Shown here in pieces: positions 58,684 to 64,000 of a DNA stretch of 64,000 nt. Both the position numbers and the translations under genes were made by a program. Source of the DNA: JAVBJV01 sp031555315 (GTDB taxonomy: Bacteria > Pseudomonadota > Alphaproteobacteria > Acetobacterales > Acetobacteraceae); NCBI GenBank assembly GCA_031555315.1, contig JAVBUO010000003.1, positions 1 through 64,000 of the forward strand. The letters are read 5' to 3'. The number at the start of each line of letters is the position of its first letter. The first letter of the stretch is position 1. The notes below the pieces were generated by a model that worked only from the letters and a program-made list of their open reading frames with translations, did no database searches and had not been told where the DNA came from.

Positions 58684-59901
58684 GTGACGACCATGCTGCC
58701 CAATTCGCTCCGCTCGGGGCCGAATGATCGTGGACGATTCGGCGGCTTCGGCGGCCGCTATGTTGCCGAAACGCTCATCCCCCTGATCCTGGACGTCGAG
58801 CGCGCCTATCTGGAGGCCAGGTCCGATCCGGAATTCAGGAAAGAACTCGATTTCCTGCTGCGCCATTACGTCGGCCGGCCCAGCCCGCTGTGGTTCGCCA
58901 AGCGGCTGACCGAGGAACTGGGCGGCGCGAAGATCTATTTCAAGCGCGAGGAGCTGAACCACACCGGCGCGCACAAGATCAACGCGTGCATCGGACAGAT
59001 CCTGCTGGCCCGGCGCATGGGCAAGACCCGCATCATCGCCGAAACCGGCGCCGGCCAGCACGGCGTCGCCACCGCCACGGTCTGCGCGCTGTTCGACATT
59101 CCGTGCACCATTTTCATGGGCACCACCGACGTCGAACGCCAGAAGCCCAACGTGTTCCGCATGAAGCTGCTCGGCGCCGAGGTGCGCGCCGTCGCCGCCG
59201 GCACCGGCACGTTGAAGGACGCGATGAACGAGGCGCTGCGCGACTGGGTGGCGAACATCCACGACACCTACTATCTGATCGGCACTGTCGCCGGGCCGCA
59301 TCCGTTCCCGATGATGGTGCGCGATTTCCAGACGGTGATCGGCGAAGAGGCCAAGGCCCAGCTGCACGAAGCCGAAGGCCGCCTGCCTGATGTCTGCGTG
59401 GCGGCGGTGGGCGGCGGGTCGAACGCCATCGGGCTGTTCCATCCGTTCCTCGACGACGCGCCGGTGCGGCTGATCGGCGTCGAGGCAGCGGGCAAGGGGC
59501 TGGACACCCACGAACACGCCGCCAGCCTGAACCGCGGCCGCCCCGGCGTGCTGCATGGCAACCGCACCTATCTGCTGCAGACCGACGACGGCCAGATCAA
59601 GGATGCGCATTCGATCAGCGCCGGCCTCGATTACCCCGGCATCGGCCCCGAACACGCCTGGCTGCACGAGACCGGGCGCGTCGAATACGCCGGTATCACC
59701 GATCAGGAGGCACTGGACGCGTTCCAAATCTGCTGCCGGACCGAGGGCATCATCCCGGCGCTGGAATCCGCGCACGGCCTCGCCCAGGTGATCAAGATGG
59801 CGCCCGCGATGGGCAAGGACGAGATCATCCTGCTGAACCTGTCCGGCCGGGGCGACAAGGACATCTTCACCGTCGCGCAGCATCTGGGGGTAGCACTGTG
59901 A
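58684..59901 (+). CDS. trpB: Tryptophan synthase beta chain
   Basis: A 405-residue PLP enzyme that joins indole and serine to make tryptophan. PLP lysine ~98 lies in ELNHTGAHKINACIGQ; the phosphate loop is VGGGSNAIGLFHPF; substrate residues in ETGAGQHGVATATV are intact. GTG 58684 has GAGG at nine bases; ATG 58693 is an alternative. Overlaps trpA by GTGA. No trpF or trpC is adjacent. Confidence 0.95.
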   Translation: MTTMLPNSLRSGPNDRGRFGGFGGRYVAETLIPLILDVERAYLEARSDPEFRKELDFLLRHYVGRPSPLWFAKRLTEELGGAKIYFKREELNHTGAHKINACIGQILLARRMGKTRIIAETGAGQHGVATATVCALFDIPCTIFMGTTDVERQKPNVFRMKLLGAEVRAVAAGTGTLKDAMNEALRDWVANIHDTYYLIGTVAGPHPFPMMVRDFQTVIGEEAKAQLHEAEGRLPDVCVAAVGGGSNAIGLFHPFLDDAPVRLIGVEAAGKGLDTHEHAASLNRGRPGVLHGNRTYLLQTDDGQIKDAHSISAGLDYPGIGPEHAWLHETGRVEYAGITDQEALDAFQICCRTEGIIPALESAHGLAQVIKMAPAMGKDEIILLNLSGRGDKDIFTVAQHLGVAL

Positions 59902-60722
59902 GCCGTATCGCCGATCGTTTCGCCGCGCTGGCTGCCGAAAACCGCGCCGGTCTGATCACCTTCCTCGAGGCCTACGACCCCGATCCGGCAACCTCGCTGG
60001 CGCTGCTGCGCGGCATGCCGGGCGCGGGCGCGGACCTGATCGAGATCGGCATGCCGTTCACCGATCCGATGGCCGACGGCCCGACCATTCAGGTGGCCGG
60101 ACAACGCGCCCTGAAGGCCGGCGCGACACTGGCCGGCACGCTCGCCATGGTGCGCGACTTCCGCAAGGGCGATACGAAAACGCCGATCGTCCTGATGGGC
60201 TATCTGAACCCGATCCTGTCCTACGGTATCGACCGTTTCTGCACCGACGCCGCCGCGGCGGGCGTCGACGGGCTGATCGTCGTCGATCTGCCGCCCGAGG
60301 AAGCCGACGAGCTCGCCACCCCCGCCAGAGCGCAGGGCATGGACATGATCCGCCTGATCGCGCCGACCACCGACGACGTGCGCCTGCCGCAGGTGCTGCG
60401 CGACATGTCGGGGTTCGTGTACTACGTGTCGATCATGGGCGTCACCGGCACGCGCACCGCAACGGCGGATCAGTTACGGACGGCGATTCCACGCATCCGC
60501 CGGCACAGCGACCTGCCGATCGCCGTCGGCTTCGGCGTGCGCACGCCGGAACAGGCGGCGAATGTCGCGCGCCTGGCCGACGCCGCGGTGGTCGCCTCGG
60601 CGCTGATCGATACGCTGGCCGCCAATCTCGACGATGCCGGCCGCGCCAGGCCCGACGCGGTGCGCAAGGTGCTGGACCAGGTGCGCGGCCTGGCGGACGC
60701 AATGCGCGGCGCGCGGACCTAG
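59898..60722 (+). CDS. trpA: Tryptophan synthase alpha chain
   Basis: A 274-residue TIM-barrel lyase that cleaves indole-3-glycerol phosphate and channels indole to TrpB. Catalytic Glu and Asp are in LIEIGMPFTDPMADGPTIQ; the active-site loop reads YYVSIMGVTGTRTA; the phosphate site is VGFGVRTPEQ. GTG start overlaps the trpB stop. Confidence 0.95.
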   Translation: MSRIADRFAALAAENRAGLITFLEAYDPDPATSLALLRGMPGAGADLIEIGMPFTDPMADGPTIQVAGQRALKAGATLAGTLAMVRDFRKGDTKTPIVLMGYLNPILSYGIDRFCTDAAAAGVDGLIVVDLPPEEADELATPARAQGMDMIRLIAPTTDDVRLPQVLRDMSGFVYYVSIMGVTGTRTATADQLRTAIPRIRRHSDLPIAVGFGVRTPEQAANVARLADAAVVASALIDTLAANLDDAGRARPDAVRKVLDQVRGLADAMRGART

Positions 60723-60729
60723 CCGCCCG

Positions 60730-61308
60730 ATGGTGCGCATCGACCGCATCGTGACACGCGGCGGCGACAAGGGGCAAACCTCGCTGGGCAGCGGCGCGCG
60801 GGTCTGGAAGAGCGATACCCGCATCCAGGCGATCGGCGCGGTGGACGAACTGAACGCGGCGATCGGCCTGCTGCGCTGCGAGGTACGTGGCGAAGCCTGG
60901 GCCGACACGATGCTGGCGCGCATCCAGAACGACCTGTTCGACCTGGGCGCCGATCTATGCCTGCCCGGCGCGGAGGGCGCCGGCAAGCTGCGCGTCAGCA
61001 CCACGCAATGCGCGCGCCTCGAGACCGAGATCCAGACGATGAACGAAAAGCTCGCGCCGCTGACCTCGTTCGTGCTGCCCGGCGGTAGCCGCGCCGCGGC
61101 GCAGGCCCATATCGCGCGCACCGTGGCGCGCCGCGCCGAACGCTGCGTGGTACAGCTGCTGCACGAGGAAACCGCAGCGGGCGGCGGACTGAACGCGGCC
61201 ATCGTGCAATATCTGAACCGCGTCTCGGACCACCTGTTCGTGCTCGCCCGCGCAATGAACGACTGGGGTAAGAACGACGTGCTGTGGGTGCCGGGACAAA
61301 CGCGCTGA
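60730..61308 (+). CDS. PduO-type ATP:cob(I)alamin adenosyltransferase
   Basis: A 192-residue trimeric enzyme that makes adenosylcobalamin. N-terminal ATP-binding RIVTRGGDKGQTSLGSGARV, the helix motif HIARTVARRAERCVVQLL and LNRVSDHLFVLARAMN are typical. ATG 60730 is 7 bases after trpA, giving an unusual trpBA-adenosyltransferase transcript; accD and folC often follow trpA in alphaproteobacteria. Confidence 0.88.
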   Translation: MVRIDRIVTRGGDKGQTSLGSGARVWKSDTRIQAIGAVDELNAAIGLLRCEVRGEAWADTMLARIQNDLFDLGADLCLPGAEGAGKLRVSTTQCARLETEIQTMNEKLAPLTSFVLPGGSRAAAQAHIARTVARRAERCVVQLLHEETAAGGGLNAAIVQYLNRVSDHLFVLARAMNDWGKNDVLWVPGQTR

Positions 61309-61644
61309 CGGCGACAGACAAACCCCCTGCACCTTCAACGCGTTCTTATCCGATATCCGCCATTTCCGCTCTGGGAATGTTCGCCCTGGCAAGCGTGGCA
61401 CAGGCCCAACAGTTCAGCGTGGCCGACGGGCTGCCAGTCCGGCCCATCCTATACCGCCGCATCTTCGGACATGGCGGGTGCGGCGCTTTATACCACCGTC
61501 ACCACAACCGACATCGGCGGTATGTAAAACAAGAGTATCTTCACGTGAGCGGGTGATGCCACCCGATCACGATCTGCTCCAAAGCCCGATGCATGTCTGA
61601 AACTGTGCATCGGGCTCCGGCTGCACCACTTTGGCGCGGGTCAC
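61309..61644. other. Intergenic region with possible secreted-protein remnant and a repeat
   Basis: A short frame around 61370-61480 encodes LGMFALASVAQAQQF, a good signal-peptide end, then loses coherence; it may be the remnant of an exported protein. The palindromic repeat copy at 61534-61575 follows. Confidence 0.3.
61534..61575. repeat. Interspersed palindromic repeat, distal copy
   Basis: TATCTTCACGTGAGCGGGTG, ATG, then CCACCCGATCACGATCTGCT: the same unit as at 15829-15869 with few changes, 46 kb away. Confidence 0.8.
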
Positions 61645-63117
61645 TCAGGCATAAATCACGCCGTCGTGGTACAGATTGTCGTGCGCAGCAAGCGGTTCCA
61701 GATTCAGCGGCATCTGCGCAACGATCCAGGCCCGATCGCCCCCTCCCATGCTGTGCATCGCGTTGATCCAAAGGTCAGCCTCCCACTGCGAGGCACCGCG
61801 ATGGTTGGCGTTCTGGTAGACGAGCTGCATGAAGTCGTGATCCGACATCTGCATGACACTCGGGGCGGTGTTCAGGATTTCCCTGGCCACCGTCTGCATG
61901 CTTTTCTGACCGGACTGCAGACCGCCGAGCCAGTAGTTGAACGCATCCTTCGACACCGCCATATCGCCGTAGACGGTGTGCCACAGCAGGTTCAGGTTAG
62001 CGACCTGCGCCTCGGGCATGAACACGCTCTGATGGTTCCAGTCGCTGCGCGCATACGCTTCCGGACAATCGATCGTCGACGCCAGGAAACCGGCCCGGTC
62101 GCCGGTCTGCTGCAGATACTGCAGCCAGGCCGCTTTCCCGGGGGCATCGGGGGCCCGATCGAGGAGGTTCTGATAGACGACATTAAGCAACCCTTCGTTC
62201 GACAGATTGCCGTAGCGCGCTGTCATTTCACCGCATGTCAGGAAAAGCTGCGCGAGCTGGTGCAGGGAATGCCCGGCTTCAAGATAATTCACCCACCCCA
62301 CCATTTCCGTGCCGGTCGGGTCGCGGTTGAACGAGGCTTCGTACAGACGCTCGACCTTGAACCAGACATCGTGATCGGACAGCACCATCCGGCCGTCATC
62401 GACCTTCACCGAGATCACTTCGCCCGGCAGGTACTTGCTCCAGCCGTTCCCGGTGATGTTGAACCCCCCATTGGTGTACGTAGCATGCAGATCGCTATAG
62501 GCAGCGTCGCGCGCGCCATACAGGTATTTCACGGCCATCTGGTCATAGACGCCCAACGATGCTGTCTTGGGGCCGGGCGAGGTGTCGTACGCCATAACTG
62601 TATAGGCCAGTTTCTGCTCGGCCGACGGCAGCAGGACGCCGGCATCGAACGGGTGCTTGAAACCCAGCGCGTGCCCGGTTTCATGCAATAGCAGCATATA
62701 TTCATAACTGCCGGGCGCGAACGTGCTGTTCGCATACAGATCCCGGTCGATCACCATTAATCCTGCGTTACCGCCCCCATTCGGATAGTAGGCATACGCG
62801 GCAACTGTCGGATCTCCGATCGACGCCATGCTGATATTGATGTCGGCCTGTGCCGACAGATGGTCCGGCAGTTCGACAAGAATGATGCCGCTGGCATCTG
62901 CCCAGGTCTGCAGTGCCCGGCGCTCGGCATCACGCTGGGTGCCGTTCAGGGGGATCCAGCTCGAAGGGTCTGTGCCATAGACCGTTGCGTTGGGCGCTGT
63001 GTTATTGAAGGCATAAGTAATGATCGTCGATGTACCGGCAGACCCAGACCACCGTGTCGGTTGCCCCCCGGCGTTCTGCAGCAGTGCATCAATTCTATAA
63101 TCCCCAGAAAAAGACAT
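61645..63117 (-). CDS. Secreted zinc metalloprotease (serralysin-like) with DUF4214-type C-terminal region
   Basis: A 490-residue protein without an N-terminal signal peptide. The catalytic domain has HETGHALGFKH (145-155), a full metzincin zinc motif, and a Met-turn in YTVMAYD. The C-terminal ~250 residues contain repeated blocks of the type RLYEASFNRDPTGTEMVGWV and VYQNLLDRAPDAPGKAAWLQ, typical of DUF4214 proteins exported by type I systems. RTX nonapeptides are absent and no ABC exporter is adjacent. The upstream 370 bases are very AT-rich, suggesting acquisition or silencing. Confidence 0.8.
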   Translation of the reverse strand: MSFSGDYRIDALLQNAGGQPTRWSGSAGTSTIITYAFNNTAPNATVYGTDPSSWIPLNGTQRDAERRALQTWADASGIILVELPDHLSAQADINISMASIGDPTVAAYAYYPNGGGNAGLMVIDRDLYANSTFAPGSYEYMLLLHETGHALGFKHPFDAGVLLPSAEQKLAYTVMAYDTSPGPKTASLGVYDQMAVKYLYGARDAAYSDLHATYTNGGFNITGNGWSKYLPGEVISVKVDDGRMVLSDHDVWFKVERLYEASFNRDPTGTEMVGWVNYLEAGHSLHQLAQLFLTCGEMTARYGNLSNEGLLNVVYQNLLDRAPDAPGKAAWLQYLQQTGDRAGFLASTIDCPEAYARSDWNHQSVFMPEAQVANLNLLWHTVYGDMAVSKDAFNYWLGGLQSGQKSMQTVAREILNTAPSVMQMSDHDFMQLVYQNANHRGASQWEADLWINAMHSMGGGDRAWIVAQMPLNLEPLAAHDNLYHDGVIYA

Positions 63118-63493
63118 TGTTTTCTTCCCTTATATTGGGCCACACCCGTAACGGCAGACCTGGATTTATTTAGTTGAGAAGGTTTTAAGGTCCCCCAAAT
63201 AGTAAATGCCTGAAACGGTAATTAGCTTCATTCTCGGTGAGAAAATATTATATAAATTCTAATTACTCACAGTTTATGTTTTGACCTATTTGTATATTTC
63301 CTCTACTGTTTATGAACTTTTTGGATCATTATTACTTATAGTTAAATGCAACGGTTGATTCTGAGATTTTTTGGTTAATAACAGTTATTTTTATTTTTTA
63401 TTCTATATTATTTTCCACCCCTCGCCGCCGCGCTGGCCTTTTTGCCATAACCATGACAAAAATTTTGCATAACAGCACTTACGGTTGCTCACG
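63118..63493. other. AT-rich divergent intergenic island
   Basis: About 300 bases (63170-63420) of very low GC between the protease and the MFS gene, with T/A tracts and no coding potential. Probably contains both promoters. Confidence 0.45.
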
Positions 63494-64000
63494 ATGAACA
63501 GCGCTATCGCCGACACCCCTACCGGCAGTGCCGGGCTGCGCGCCCGCTGGTACGTGGTGATCCTGACCAGCATCGGCGGGGCGATCGAATTCTACGATTT
63601 CATCGTCTATGCGATCTTCGCCCAGTACATCTCGGCGGCGTTCTTCCCGTCGACCGACCCGTTCATCTCGTATGTGCAGACCTTCACGGTGTTTGCCGTC
63701 GGCTATGCGATCCGCCCGCTGGGCGGCGCCGTGCTCAGCCATTTCGGCGACAGGTACGGCCGCCGCCCGATCTTCCTGTGGTCGCTGCTGACCATCTCGC
63801 TGGCCAGCATCGCCATGGGGCTGATGCCGACCTATGCGACGCTGGGCGTCGCCGCTACCGTCGTGTTCGTGCTGCTGCGCCTGGTGCAAGGGCTGTGCTT
63901 CGGCGGCGAGTTCGGCGGCGCGCTGGCCTATGTGGTGGAAACCGTGCCGCGGCGCGCCGGCGCGGTCTGCGGTTTCATGCTCTGCCTGCTGACCGGCGGC
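63494..64000 (+). CDS. MFS transporter (metabolite:H+ symporter type), truncated by window edge
   Basis: The first 169 residues of a major facilitator of the MHS/ProP-like group. The start has SIGGAIEFYDFIVYAIFAQY (an Asp/Tyr-rich first membrane segment). The signature between helices 2 and 3 is GDRYGRRPIF, and RLVQGLCFGGEFGGALAYV precedes ETVPRRAG. Such proteins import organic acids or osmolytes with protons. The rest lies beyond 64000. Confidence 0.85.
   Translation, partial: MNSAIADTPTGSAGLRARWYVVILTSIGGAIEFYDFIVYAIFAQYISAAFFPSTDPFISYVQTFTVFAVGYAIRPLGGAVLSHFGDRYGRRPIFLWSLLTISLASIAMGLMPTYATLGVAATVVFVLLRLVQGLCFGGEFGGALAYVVETVPRRAGAVCGFMLCLLTGG

Noticed and set aside
61645..63117. RTX serralysin
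   Set aside because: No GGxGxDxUx nonapeptides are visible; only the catalytic motif and DUF4214-type blocks are.

Overview
The window reads as a GC-rich alphaproteobacterial chromosome, probably Acetobacteraceae or a close Rhodospirillales relative. This is inferred from the gene set (aap-type amino-acid transporter, DUF3126, SUV3-type helicase / S4 protein / FdxA / CarD block, MucR, OlsB, Fur without a CxxC tail) and from codon style. No rRNA, tRNA, CRISPR array or insertion sequence was recognised. The first ~4 kb looks different: it carries a Pseudomonas-style REP doublet and a complete polar amino-acid ABC operon with different codon habits. It joins the rest inside or beside an ABC ATPase gene, so it is either a transferred block or an assembly chimera.

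Layout. 0.1-9.1 kb: minus-strand amino-acid transport run (two tandem AapJ-like binding proteins, AapQ, AapM, ATPase, then the Pseudomonas-like permeases, binding protein and an Ldh-family dehydrogenase). 9.3-17.1 kb: L7/L12-like membrane protein, ornithine-cyclodeaminase-family protein, EEP-family protein, divergent rsmI/lpoA-like pair, PhoR-like kinase, DUF3126 and LOG-family proteins. 17.2-22.6 kb: three DUF4153 membrane paralogues. 22.7-30.2 kb: orphan peptide-binding protein, SUV3-like helicase, S4 protein, fdxA, a CarD protein with a histone-H1-like tail, and a phosphatase-like protein lacking its metal ligands. 30.3-31.0 kb: a frameshifted secreted protein. 31.2-37.2 kb: the rimP-nusA-ylxR-infB-rbfA translation/transcription operon behind a leader with alternative hairpins. 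37.6-41.9 kb: two Yip1 proteins, typA and a PfkB kinase.

41.9-49.0 kb holds the most interesting system: a tightly overlapping six-gene operon (KAS III-like synthase, 3-beta-HSD-like reductase, metallo-beta-lactamase-fold hydrolase, PaaK/F390-type adenylate-forming enzyme, cytochrome P450, Aur1-like PAP2 protein), divergent from a TetR regulator with a palindrome between them. It resembles an Ole-type head-to-head acyl condensation pathway with different later enzymes; the product is unknown.

49.0-64.0 kb: CysZ-like protein, bactofilin, BamE-like secreted protein, AEC transporter, a large autotransporter behind an AT-rich island, Fur/OlsB, MucR, TusA, trpBA, a PduO-type adenosyltransferase, an HExxH metalloprotease with DUF4214-type repeats, and a truncated MFS transporter at the right edge.

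A recurring oddity is that three genes (S4 protein, YlxR, AEC transporter) lack any usual start codon in the right place but have a well-placed CTG, twice in a CTGA stop/start overlap.
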